From: Cephalothrix spiralis
Taxonomy: Eukaryota > Nemertea > Palaeonemertea > Archinemertea > Cephalotrichidae
NCBI GenBank assembly: GCA_032353305.1
Contig: JAUCNG010406138.1
Location: forward strand, 1 to 10,390
Length of the DNA stretch: 10,390 nucleotides
Reading direction: 5' to 3'
Shown: positions 1 through 8,884 of the stretch, one piece after another
How the letters are laid out: each line of letters begins with the position of its first letter
How positions within the stretch are numbered: position 1 is the stretch's first letter
Program-made: the position numbers and the translations under genes
The notes under the pieces: generated by a model
What the model was told of the DNA's origin: nothing
What the model saw: the letters and a program-made list of their open reading frames with translations, nothing else
The model's database searches: none

Positions 1-194
1 TATCGTCACATATTGGAAATATCTTGTGTCTGTGGATTTTTTTGAAACTTTTGTTTCAATTTCTCTTATATATATGTTCCTCCATACTAATTTCAAGAGA
101 GAAATAATCACTTTTGCATCATTTTGTACGCAGTTTTTCTAATGCCCCCCAAACGGTTTTGCATATTGGCGGGTTCCCCGTAGTTGACCCCCAC

Positions 195-430
195 AAACTA
201 TATATTTCTAGAAAGGTTTTGGAAAATGCTGATCCCTCGGGGGTTTAGATTTTTGCTCCACCCACTTGGTGTGGTGGGGGCAAAAACGACTAAATTAATG
301 ATTATGTTTTTTGCTCCCCACCCCCACCAACTTGTGGGTTGGAAAAAAATCTAAACCCACCGACGTTTTTAAACTTTTTACATAATTGCGTTACAATAGA
401 CGTCCTATAAACTATATATTTCTGGAAAGG
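195..430. repeat. 22-bp dispersed direct repeat (195-216 and 409-430)
   Basis: The same 22 bases, AAACTATATATTTCT followed by A or G and then GAAAGG, occur at 195-216 and 409-430 with a single mismatch. The two copies flank the hairpin at 241-358, and the second leads directly into the tandem duplication at 432-645. This suggests that the whole 150-650 block derives from one repeat family with rearranged units. I do not recognise the family. Confidence 0.75.
241..358. repeat. Imperfect inverted repeat (hairpin), arms ~46 and ~52 bp
   Basis: The left arm (241-286) begins GGGTTTAGATTTTT and ends GGTGGGGGCAAAAA. The right arm (307-358) reads the same on the other strand, ending AAAAATCTAAACCC. 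The arms match over most of their length with a few small insertions and deletions, and the spacer is only 20 bases (287-306). One strand of each arm is rich in G+T and the other in C+A, including runs such as CCCCACCCCCACC, so the block is strongly strand-asymmetric. It could be a small palindromic MITE or an inverted duplication inside a larger repeat. I found no clear target-site duplication. Confidence 0.7.
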
Positions 431-431
431 T

Positions 432-645
432 CAAAGATGCAGTCAAAAATGTTTTCATAGTGTTTACGTACCCGAACCCCCCCCCCCTTACCGAAATTTC
501 AACTTTGAAAAATTGGCCCTAGAATGGTACATCAAGTGGCAAAGATTCAGTCAAAAATGTTTTCATAGTGTTTACGTACCCGAACCTCCCCCCCCCCTTA
601 CCGAAATTTCAACTTTGAAAAATTGGCCCTAGAATGGTACATCAA
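432..645. repeat. Tandem duplication of a ~109-bp unit (two copies)
   Basis: Copy 1 is 432-539 and copy 2 is 540-645, with copy 2 ending about 4 bases short of a full unit. Each starts CAAAGATKCAGTCAAAAATG and runs to AGAATGGTACATCAA. The copies are nearly identical: the differences I see are one G/T change near the start and the C tract in the middle, which is 11 C in copy 1 (477-487) and CCT plus 10 C in copy 2 (585-597). Such low divergence means a recent duplication, recent homogenisation or an assembly duplication. No open frame spans the unit, and I do not recognise the family. Confidence 0.85.
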
Positions 646-2025
646 TTGCCTGGAGCCCGTGCCGAAATCAAAATCGTAAAAACCGTGCTCGGATCGTGAG
701 GTCTAAAACCCGGACCCGGAATCATTATTTTCTTAACAACGGTCACCGTGCATTTTTTAACAGATGGAGAAAATGTTTAAATAGCTCAATGCAAGTCCGC
801 TACACTATTTCTAATTTAGATCTATGACAAACACATTTCTTGCTTTATTTTACGAGGGAAAAAATCTGTCTTTTACTAAACTATTCAGGCAATTTAACAC
901 AAGATGAATTCACAAGAAACAAAGCCGTGTTAAGCTGTGACAAGGTTTATTACGATCCTCTGTTGGAAAGCATGTTCTTACCCTACGGCCGAATTCCTGA
1001 TTAGCACACACCAAGCCTTTGCTGGATATTGTGCTGATAACTTTGATGTGGAGGCTTTGAAGCTTTATTAATAAAGGAATAGTCTTTCAGAGATTCCCAT
1101 CACAAAAGCTCCTTATAGAGAGATAAGGGGGAATTAATCGATATTGCCCTCTTTTGACTTCGCTGAGATATTTTGGTGATCTTGGCTTTGAAAGTTCGAA
1201 GGTATGACAGATTTCCGGAATTGGATCAGAGTCGTTTTTGCTAATTTATGATACCGCTGCAGCTGCACGTAGTACCTTTATAATATTGGATCCCTTCTCC
1301 TTTGCGGAGAAATCTATGCACAGATCTTTCTTTATATCCTGTGCTTGATTGAATATTGTTACGTATAACTATTTGCCAAAGTAAATAGCAGGTATTTTCG
1401 AAGCTGTGGGGTGGTGCTATGTCAATCAGGGGAATTAATACTATTAAAAGGAGCAGTGCTGTCCACCGTTTCGTCTCGTTCTGGTACTCGATTTTTTGCG
1501 CGAAACATACCACCGGCGGATTACAACTTGGACGTATACAACACTCATAATTGTAATCATTTGGATGCATACGAATTTTTAAGCATCGACATATTATTAT
1601 CGCTCATGACAGGTTTTCCGACTCTCATTCGGAATTTCCGGGTTTTCACTAATGAGCTATCAACTGTCATGATTCTATTTGACAGGCATACATCATCGAC
1701 ACCGTAGAAGGATGCAAATAATGAGGCGAAAGACAATGTTTAACGCCACAAGAAATGTTGTAGAAGGTCCTTCATGAATGATTATACAAAGAGATTGCTT
1801 TTTATATGGACGGGAGATACCAGTATAGCATATACATTTTGAAGATGAGTAAGTATATAAGCAAAGCATAGTTCCTTGCCTGCCAGATAACGGGCACCGT
1901 TCCGCTGGAAGGCCCGGGCTGATAGGAACTGGTAGTAGCCTGCAGAGGACTATCAATGTTGAATTTCGGAAAGTAAGGATTTCTTCGAGTCATTTTTTTT
2001 AAATTGGTATTGTTTACACCTCCAT
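646..2025. other. Unassigned stretch, higher G+C from ~890 to ~1980
   Basis: No gene or known repeat could be identified here. The two lines I counted (961-1020 and 1441-1500) are each about 47% G+C, well above the AT-rich surroundings. Short open frames occur on both strands: 828-1004 plus (58 codons), 1369-1707 plus (112 codons, no ATG in its first third), 1241-1570 minus (109 codons) and 1802-1993 minus (63 codons, ATG start, a hydrophobic stretch near its end). None has a motif I recognise, and none connects to another through clear splice sites. The stretch could be a decayed coding sequence, untranslated or regulatory DNA, or an old unrecognised transposon. Confidence 0.35.
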
Positions 2026-2115
2026 GCTATTGGCTATACATATTGATGGGCGCAAATAATCAATGTGATTGCTATAGGCTATACATGCTGATGGGCACAA
2101 ATTATCAATGTGATT
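2026..2115. repeat. Two tandem copies of a 45-bp unit
   Basis: Copies are 2026-2070 and 2071-2115. Each starts GCTATWGGCTATACAT and ends TCAATGTGATT, and they differ at about five positions. The array ends about 60 bp before the left arm of the foldback element. A near-palindrome, TTAACTAAATTAGTTAA, lies between them at about 2153-2169. I found no third copy in the window. Confidence 0.85.
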
Positions 2116-2175
2116 GGGGGACATTAAAATAGCCGCTTTGTATCATTTTTTAGTTAACTAAATTAGTTAAACAAT

Positions 2176-3109
2176 CATATATCGGGTGGGCCCTTGAATC
2201 TTTCCCGATGTTTAGAAGGTTGTATCTTCAAAAAACATGAGACAATAATTTAAAATTTTGCATGTAGTAGGAGAATGGTATTCTTAATTGACAGGTTAAA
2301 GTTTTATTTTTATATCATTTATAGTTTTTGAGTTATGTTAATTTGCGTAACTCGGGTAAACTGACGTTAAGAATTTTAGTGTGAATCTTTGCTTATTATT
2401 TAAAAACCCGTAGTTTATAAAGAAATGACTTTAAATTTTAGTGTGATGTTAACATTGATATTCTCTACGGAATGTATTATACGATAGTAAAATTAAATAA
2501 CGCATAAAAAAGAAGTGAATAACATTTCAGGCGCGTATCCTTCACATCCTATTTTTTGTAAAACATGTGATAATAATTTGGTTATCCCCGTCACTCAACA
2601 CTTTTATTAGGTTTCTGTGATTTTAATGTCGTCAGTATACATTTTAATACATATTTTTGAATTTATGGCAATATGAAATCGACGAATTCAACAGGACGAC
2701 CAAAATTAGCGACATGGCGGACCTGGAATGATATTCGCTTATTGTGATGCGCCTTCAATTTATGATTTTGAATTACATTTCGTTGTACATATGATGCTAC
2801 AATTTACACCACGGAAAGAGAACATCATACTAAAATTTAAAGTCAACAGCTTTTCTATTTTCTAAACTACGGGTTTTTAAATGATAAGCAAAGATTCATA
2901 CTGAAATTCTTAACGTCATTGATATTCCGTTTTTTGACCCGAGTTACGCAAATTAACATAACTCAAAAACTAAAAATGATATAAAAAAAAACTTTAGCCT
3001 GTCAATTTCTACTACATACATGCAAAATTTTAAATTATTATCTCATGTATTTTTGAAGATACAACCTTCTAAACAGCGGGAAAGATTCAAGAGCCCACCC
3101 GATATATAG
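2176..3109. mobile_element. Foldback-type element with ~280-bp inverted arms
   Basis: The left arm (2176-2450) is matched on the opposite strand by the right arm (2821-3109). The outer ends read TATATCGGGTGGGC on the left and GCCCACCCGATATA on the right. The inner ends read ACTTTAAATTTTAGTGTGATGTT on the left against AACATCATACTAAAATTTAAAGT on the right. Agreement is roughly nine in ten aligned bases by eye, with several small indels. Shared internal blocks include AGTTTTTGAGTTATG, TTTGCGTAACTCGGGT and AAAAACCCGTAGTTT. The central 370 bp (2451-2820) has no long open frame. The architecture is that of a non-autonomous foldback or long-TIR DNA transposon. I could not find a convincing target-site duplication, so two opposed insertions of one repeat remain possible. 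Confidence 0.75.
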
Positions 3110-3117
3110 TCATTATT

Positions 3118-3779
3118 CAGGGTGTCACAATAGAATATATAACAATCACTGTAGAGAACATGGTATCATAGATTAAGTACCCAGATTGTGCCATTAGAGG
3201 AGTCTTTTGTCCGATTACCCGATTCGGGCCATAAAATAGTGATGGCCCGGTTCTAGCATTTTATAGCGTTACCTGTCGGTAAATTCGCCAACTATTTGTC
3301 AGATCCAGTAAGTTTGTAGATCGTGGCAGCTTACCGCGGTAGAGAACGATTCCTTAAAATCGGACATGATTTTAGTACTAGTTGCACTATCTGGGTATTG
3401 TTAATCTATGATGGTATTAAAGAATATAAAACTGTTTGCGCACAGCAGATCACAGCAGCACTGCTGAAGTTCAATGTTGGCCCATAATCACCCCAATTTG
3501 TTATAAGAATCAAGATTCAATACTGAAAAACATGACGTCTTTTATCTATTTATTTTTTGAATTATGAATGCCTACAGGCTGTCAAAGATCGTGTATTTTT
3601 GAAAATAATAACTCTTGGTTAAATAAGGAATTGCGTGTTGATATTCTATTATTGATGACAAACCTATCGGGTGATATTAAGTTCATTTAGAACTACGGGT
3701 TTTGAAAAAGAATTATGAGTTTGTTTTTACTAAATGACTAATAAAACTACGAGTGACAGCTCTTACTAACTACACCCTG
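3118..3779. mobile_element. Possible second element, diverged relative of the 2176-3109 foldback
   Basis: The segment is bounded by CAGGGTGT (3118-3125) and its reverse complement ACACCCTG (3772-3779). Inside are blocks also found in the arms of the preceding element: AAGATTCAATACTGAAA near 3512 (compare 2891), TGTATTTTTGAA near 3593 (compare about 3047), and AACTACGGGTTTT at 3691 (compare 2865). The blocks are in a different order, with gaps between them. The 8-bp ends alone are weak evidence, and the flanks give no matching target-site duplication. I therefore treat it as a probable relic whose true ends are uncertain. Confidence 0.35.
3167..3410. repeat. Palindromic MITE-like element (~244 bp)
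   Basis: The outer stem pairs 3167-3191 (CATAGATTAAG...CCCAGATTGTGC) with 3384-3410 (GCACTATCTGGGTATTG...AATCTATG), with one substitution and a small indel. Inward, after exactly 17 bases on each side, TGTCCGATT at 3209-3217 pairs with AATCGGACA at 3358-3366. This equal spacing supports a single ancestral palindrome. A separate 7-bp hairpin, CGGGCCA (3225-3231) with TGGCCCG (3243-3249), sits inside. There is no open frame. It is nested in the 3118-3779 segment and could be an independent small insertion or the core of that segment. Confidence 0.6.
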
Positions 3780-5076
3780 TTGGAAGGCCAAGAGCATGGT
3801 AAAATAAATTGCCATTGAATGGGAAAAAATGTTTTATGCCATCTTTATTTGATATTTAATAGGTCTAACAATCAAATATGTGGCTTTTAGTATTCATGCC
3901 ATCTATATTTTATTGGTAGAGTTATTTTACTACTGTTAACAATCAACCATAGGAGGCGGATCAATAGTTGTCGCCATTTTCAATAAATTAGTTGTTATCA
4001 AATAACATGACAAATAGATGATGCAAAAAAAACGAAGAACATGACAAATAGATGTCGCTGTTCTGATTTCCAAACGACAGATTCCTTCGCTGATCTTTAT
4101 ATGTTTAATCTATGATTATGATATCAATGCGAATTTAATCCTTATTTCTGTTCTCTGCCTAAAGAGGGCACCTTTTAATTTAGATTTTTTAGATACTGGT
4201 TATAAATGTGATTAGTAAGTATTCTTCTGCCACAAAAATATCCGGTGATATAGTTGGCGAGCCTTAAGGGACAACGTGTTTTTTCTAATGTAATACCTCG
4301 ATTAGTTTACGTAAAATAAAAACAATAACAATGTATATTTAAAGAATATTTTAATTAGTTTTTAAAGTTTGATTAACAATGCAATAAATATTTAAAAATT
4401 TAGTAAACTTGATTCAAAAATGATAATAAAATTGGATTAGAAATTGGACTAACACACAACAAGGGGGAAATATTACAAATTCTACAACCATGATTTAAAC
4501 ATTTAATTGGGATACGATAATTTCACAATTATTTCTTTAAATAAATATTTCTATATATGTATAACTGATTCAAATTAACAAAATTTGAAACAAGCAAAAA
4601 AGGTACAGCTTTAAAGGCTTTATACAACATTATAGAAAAATAATATCCAGAATTGTTCTTCATATATATCTAAAATATCAGACATATTGTATCACTATCA
4701 GGTTGTATCATGTATGTAGTTAAATACTTTGGTTACTTGAAGGCATCTATTTCATTTATTTAGGCTCTTTTTAATTGCTTGGTTTACGGATCCCGCCGGT
4801 GAAAATTTCCGAAAAATGGAAACATTTAAAAAAAAATGTTACTGCCGCCGACGGACACTTTGGACATCAATAAAAATAAAAATTTAGAGTTAAACCGACA
4901 CGATATGCGCCTAATTAGAGCAATTTTCAAAAACCACAAATCAAGTTCTACATTTTGTAGATAATGAATTTTTTTAATATCTAATATCTTAGAGAATATT
5001 ATATGAAGAACTCTTCCTCTCTCAAAGAAGCGGCATTCCAATCAAATTAGTACACTTATATTTGCCGTATTCATTT
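3780..5076. other. AT-rich stretch without recognisable genes
   Basis: No gene is supported. One short direct repeat is present: AACATGACAAATAGATG at 4004-4020 and again at 4038-4054. Two small adjacent hairpins are TTTCC/GGAAA (4806-4810 and 4818-4822) and AACATTT/AAATGTT (4821-4827 and 4834-4840, loop of six A). Positions 4300-4700 are extremely AT-rich. The minus-strand open frame at 4826-5041 has low-complexity content and no recognisable motif. Confidence 0.5.
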
Positions 5077-5752
5077 GTTCAAAACTAATCATAGACAAAA
5101 TCCCGAACCGATTTAGCCAGGTTATGGCTCCCGATGAAATCATGCAGTTGTTCATGCGGGAATTTCTCAGTGACGTTTTTCTGTTCCGAACAGGGGGGGG
5201 GGGTGTCTTGAAAGTGCATGCACCAACGTCTCCGAAGTGACATTTTTTGAAATTTTACAATGTGACCCACCACCCCTTCACTAACTTGACATTTGCGTCA
5301 CTTCGCAGACACAACCTCAAAACACCAACCCCAAACCATCACTAACTTTACATTTCTTTCACTTTTCGGACCCGGTAGAAAAACACCCACCCTTTTTAGG
5401 AAAAAATTTGAGCGCGGTGGAAAAAAATTGCAATTTTTTTAAAAAATTTCCACCGTGTACAAAAAATGGGGGGAGGCATACTAATTGCTAAAAATATGAA
5501 CCCTTTTTTGACATTTTGCATCATTTTTCTGACAATTATTTCTAGACACCACCCATTATCGAGACAAGAACTTCACTTTCAAGACATTAGCCTTAGGATA
5601 CCCACGTCTCGAAAGTGGTCATGAAAGTGAGACCAATGACCAAAAACACCCACCCCACCGGGTTGGTGCATTCACTTCAAGACAACCCCCCCCCCCCCTG
5701 ATCCGAAGTTTGCCGAAGATGTTCGAGATTTTGTTCAGGATTAGTTTTGAAC
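5077..5752. mobile_element. Second foldback-type element with mirrored G/C tracts
   Basis: The ends are inverted copies: GTTCAAAACTAATC at 5077-5090 and GATTAGTTTTGAAC at 5739-5752. Further in, ACAAAATC and CGAAC are shared. After an extra ~60 bp in the left arm, a G11 tract (5193-5203) followed by TGTCTTGAAAGTGCATGCACCAAC mirrors GTTGGTGCATTCACTTCAAGACAA followed by a C13 tract (5686-5698). At the centre, GCGGTGGAAA (5414-5423) pairs with TTTCCACCGT (5447-5456) around a perfect 20-bp palindrome (5421-5440). The middle is rich in CACCC/GGGTG and CACTTTC-type words. No transposase frame is present, so the element is non-autonomous. No target-site duplication is obvious. Confidence 0.65.
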
Positions 5753-8318
5753 CAACAAGAAAGGGGTTTTGATTTGAAATAAGTGTCGGAATACACTACT
5801 TTCATTTTGTTTCTTATGCATCTATAATATTTGATTAGTTTTGGTTCTATATGATGTTGTTAACGACCTCACATTGAAAATGTATTAAGATAACTTTCTT
5901 TCTCTTTTTAATAGGAACAATAGCAAGAATGGATGTATTCTATCCTTTCTTGATAATACATATTTACATATCATTTTGGCAAGATAGAAAATTAATAAAA
6001 ACTAAAGATTCTACGTTTAATACAACAAAATATATAAGCACATTTTAAATATAAAGGCCTTTGCACGTATGGAGTCTGAGCAGACTTACATTAATTAACA
6101 TAAAACAATAAAACAATTGATGTAAATTCAGGATTTAGAATATTATATCTAGCACATTATAAATAGAATTAATGTAAAACAAAATAATTTTAAGCTTAAG
6201 CACGATATTCAGCAGAAATGTGTAAGATTATAATCAGAAATAAATTATTCAGCAGAGTTATTAATTGCATAAGAAGTGTCGTGGTGTTATTTTAATTAGT
6301 AACAATTTGCTTATTGTTGTCATTCTTAAGTTTAATCTTTAAAATCACAATATGCTTTATAATGGAATGTTCAACTATACAAATGGATTATACATGTATT
6401 CCACGTAGTGGATGAGCAGACTGTCGATGTTAACGTTTTTCAACATGCTACTTCTCAGTTACTTACAAGTCGCAAGGCAAATCAGTTCATGTTTTTTTTC
6501 AGTACAGTTCTCGATCTCAAAAAAATCATCTATTGCCGGAGATATCGAATGGAGAATCAGAAGAAAACTGCGGTGATTCAGGAAAATACCATTTTTTCGC
6601 ATTCTCTTTTTAAATATCTCCTGTAACTACATGACTTTTTCAGATCTGAGAACTGGTCTGTAAACTAGATTAATTGACAATCAAGAAAAAGAGTCATGGG
6701 CTGTGTTTAATGCGACTTGTAATTTCGGAGCCATACTTTAATAAAGTTAATGCCGCCATTCACGACGCGGAAAGTCCGATTTGTATTTCAATGCCAAATA
6801 TTGTTTTACGGACTTTTTATTAAAGCAGTTCCTCTATAATAAAACAGAACACAGTTGTTATATTTATATAAACTTGTTATTTTTATGATGTATAGCATCA
6901 TTCAAAATTATTTTAAATACCTAAATGTCCAATAGAATATATGGAATGTTTAAAATATACCCAAATATGGCCAACGAAATTGACAGAAGACTGCAAAATC
7001 TATAATATAACGGAATGCAACGCAAGCAAATATACAATCAAATGCTAATAAATACTTATTAGTATTTGTACAATATAATACATTTTTTTGAATTTTACAT
7101 TATGGCAAATATACAGCTGAAATGCAAAATAGATTAAATCTACATACTACCATAGGCAGCAACAGTTTTTGGCATTAACAAATATACAATGTAGTATAAT
7201 ATAGTATAGCGCTTTACTATACATAGCCACGAGTACATATACTGTAATGGATATCCAAAATTGTAAACTACATGTACAAAAATGACGAAATTTCAATATG
7301 AACTTGTACATAATTAATAATTTTTAACTATAACTTTCTAACTGTGTTATAACTATCTAAGTATAGGTTAGATACTATTAAAACAAGGACTAAAATTACG
7401 ATGGAAAATGTTGGAACCCAAAATTTCCATTGTTAATTTATATGCAACTTCGTGCCCGAAGATTTCTAAACCGAAATATTGATTTGAACTAAACGACTGC
7501 GACCCTGAGTATAATCATCATGGAATTTTCGAAGGCTTTATGATTTGTTATGGACGAATATTTATAAATGTGCGCCACCCGGGGCGCCACCAGTCCTGTG
7601 TAGTCTTTATATAATGGTTTGTGCACTTTTATGATCTATTAATGTATTTCAAATAATATTCTTTGGTTCTTTTAGGATTATTTATCAAAAATATCTACTT
7701 TTTAACATCTGTATTACAAGACTTTTATCATGTGAGCATTGTCCAATACACGTTTTTTTCACAAAGATCAACGAACAATAAGTCTAAATTTCGAGCGTAC
7801 AATAATGCGTACACAACAACCCTGAGTAATACAAAAATCTAACATTCGTGTGTACAAAGTAAATACTAAATAAATGACCCCTACGTGTAGTACCAGGGGG
7901 CAGGGGTTAGTAGAAGGGGTATGTACGATTGTTAACCCTATTTCTTTTTCCTTGACCAAATTTATCTATAGCTATAGCAAATTATCCGCTAAATGGTCAC
8001 CTTATTTTATCACCCGATATAAAAGACTAATTTTAACATACATTCTTGAATATGTATACAAGGCATTTGATGATTGTATTTACTGGTTTTGCATGAATCA
8101 AATATCACATCTCTACCTTTCGGCAATATTGTAATGAAATATATTAACGATGAAAAAACTATTAATTGTAGTTTTCAAAAAAGCTGATGCCATTATTAGA
8201 TCAATACCTGAGGGAAAAGCTCATATATAGCAAATGTTAACTTCGCTTGGTTCAAGGTAATGTTAGACTATAATGAGATTCTTCTTGAGTGATGTTTTGT
8301 CGAGAAATATTTATGAAT
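5753..8318. other. AT-rich stretch with scattered small hairpins
   Basis: No gene is supported. Small inverted repeats are: AGTCTG/CAGACT at 6073-6086; CATGACTTTTTC (6630-6641) against GAAAAAGAGTCATG (6685-6698); AAAGTCCG/CGGACTTT at 6771-6778 and 6809-6816; AAATACT/AGTATTT at 7050-7067; GTATAG/CTATAC at 7204-7222; and GCGCC/GGCGC at 7572-7587, overlapping a direct repeat GCGCCACC. ACCCCT at 7877-7882 pairs with AGGGGT at 7902-7907. The word GCAAATATACA or a close variant recurs three times between 7025 and 7195. The 86-codon plus-strand frame at 7874-8134 has an ATG but no recognisable domain and is probably chance. Confidence 0.45.
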
Positions 8319-8884
8319 TTAACTCTTTCACTGCCAGGCCTATTTTGAATAAATCGTTCAAAATGACCGTTTTGCCAAAATTACAAGGGACGAGAGTGTG
8401 ATTATCGAAAATCTTAGAACCGAGTATTTTTAAACCGCTAAAAATGGAAATTCGTCAAAAAACAGCAAAATTATGACATTTTTGAAAATGGAAATTCGTA
8501 AAAAAAACAGCGAAATTATGACATTTTTGCCAGATGTTTTGGCAAAATGGCATGTTTCGCGATGGTCGAGGTCCAATTATATGATGTCCCTCAAAGCACC
8601 CAACCTAGGGGTTTATTATGGCTATAGAATTTTGTTTTACTTAATGATGCTATACAATGTCGAAGAATAAAAAATATTGCAAAAATTTTTTTTTTGAATT
8701 AATGTACTAAATCGGGTCTAGGGACTTTTTCGCTGACACATATACGGACATCTTGTCCCCAAGGTCAGTTTCGATTTATCCTAATCTTTAAGTACACTGT
8801 AATAAATTTAGAAGGCGAATCTCAAAATTAAGGAGCTACTGCGTAGGAGTATGATATACGGATCGCTGGCAGCGAAAAAATTAA
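8319..8884. mobile_element. Non-autonomous piggyBac-type MITE (566 bp, TTAA ends)
   Basis: TTAA occurs at both edges (8319-8322 and 8881-8884), the target-site duplication used by piggyBac transposases. Just inside are terminal inverted repeats: CTCTTTCACTGCCAG (8323-8337) and, on the opposite strand, TTTTTTCGCTGCCAG (8866-8880), matching at 12 of 15 positions. The form TTAA-CYYTTT...CTGCC fits the piggyBac/Looper type of terminus. A subterminal inverted pair, TTTTGCCAAAA (8370-8380) and TTTTGGCAAAA (8537-8547), lies inside, as does a ~44-bp tandem duplication. At 566 bp with no transposase frame it must be mobilised in trans. The 65-codon frame at 8473-8670 lies over repeat sequence and is not a gene. 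Confidence 0.8.
8441..8529. repeat. 44/45-bp tandem duplication inside the piggyBac MITE
   Basis: Copy 1 (8441-8484) and copy 2 (8485-8529) both run from AAAATGGAAATTCGT to AATTATGACATTTTTG. They differ by a few bases and a 1-bp length change in an A tract. Such internal duplications are common in MITEs and would distinguish a subfamily. Confidence 0.85.

Noticed and set aside
874-1004. Possible exon after TACTAAAC...CTATTCAG, with a 58-codon frame
   Set aside because: The branch-point-like word is only about 9 bases from the AG, too close for normal splicing. The only donor candidate (AAG/GTTTAT) is weak, and the peptide is unrecognised.
1190-1205. AGTTCGAAGG as a tRNA or SINE B-box
   Set aside because: No A-box at the right distance, no cloverleaf and no 3' tail could be made out.
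1241-1570. 109-codon minus-strand open frame
   Set aside because: It has one hydrophobic stretch but no motif I recognise. A plus-strand frame overlaps much of it, and its length is not exceptional for the local composition.
1369-1707. Open frame of 112 codons on the plus strand
   Set aside because: It has no ATG near its start, no recognisable domain and no convincing splice sites, and minus-strand frames overlap it.
3118-3779. CAGGGTGT/ACACCCTG ends as a hAT transposon
   Set aside because: Only 8 bp match, and the flanking octamers (TCATTATT and TTGGAAGG) are not a duplication, so no superfamily was assigned.
6408-6626. 72-codon plus-strand open frame
   Set aside because: It starts at GTG, has low-complexity content and lacks clear splice signals.
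7932-7947. TTAACCCTATTTCTTT as a second piggyBac end
   Set aside because: No inverted partner ending in TTAA was found within a plausible distance.
7874-8134. 86-codon plus-strand open frame with an ATG
   Set aside because: The content is AT-driven (I, Y, L, S, K), with no domain and no neighbouring gene signals; it is likely chance.
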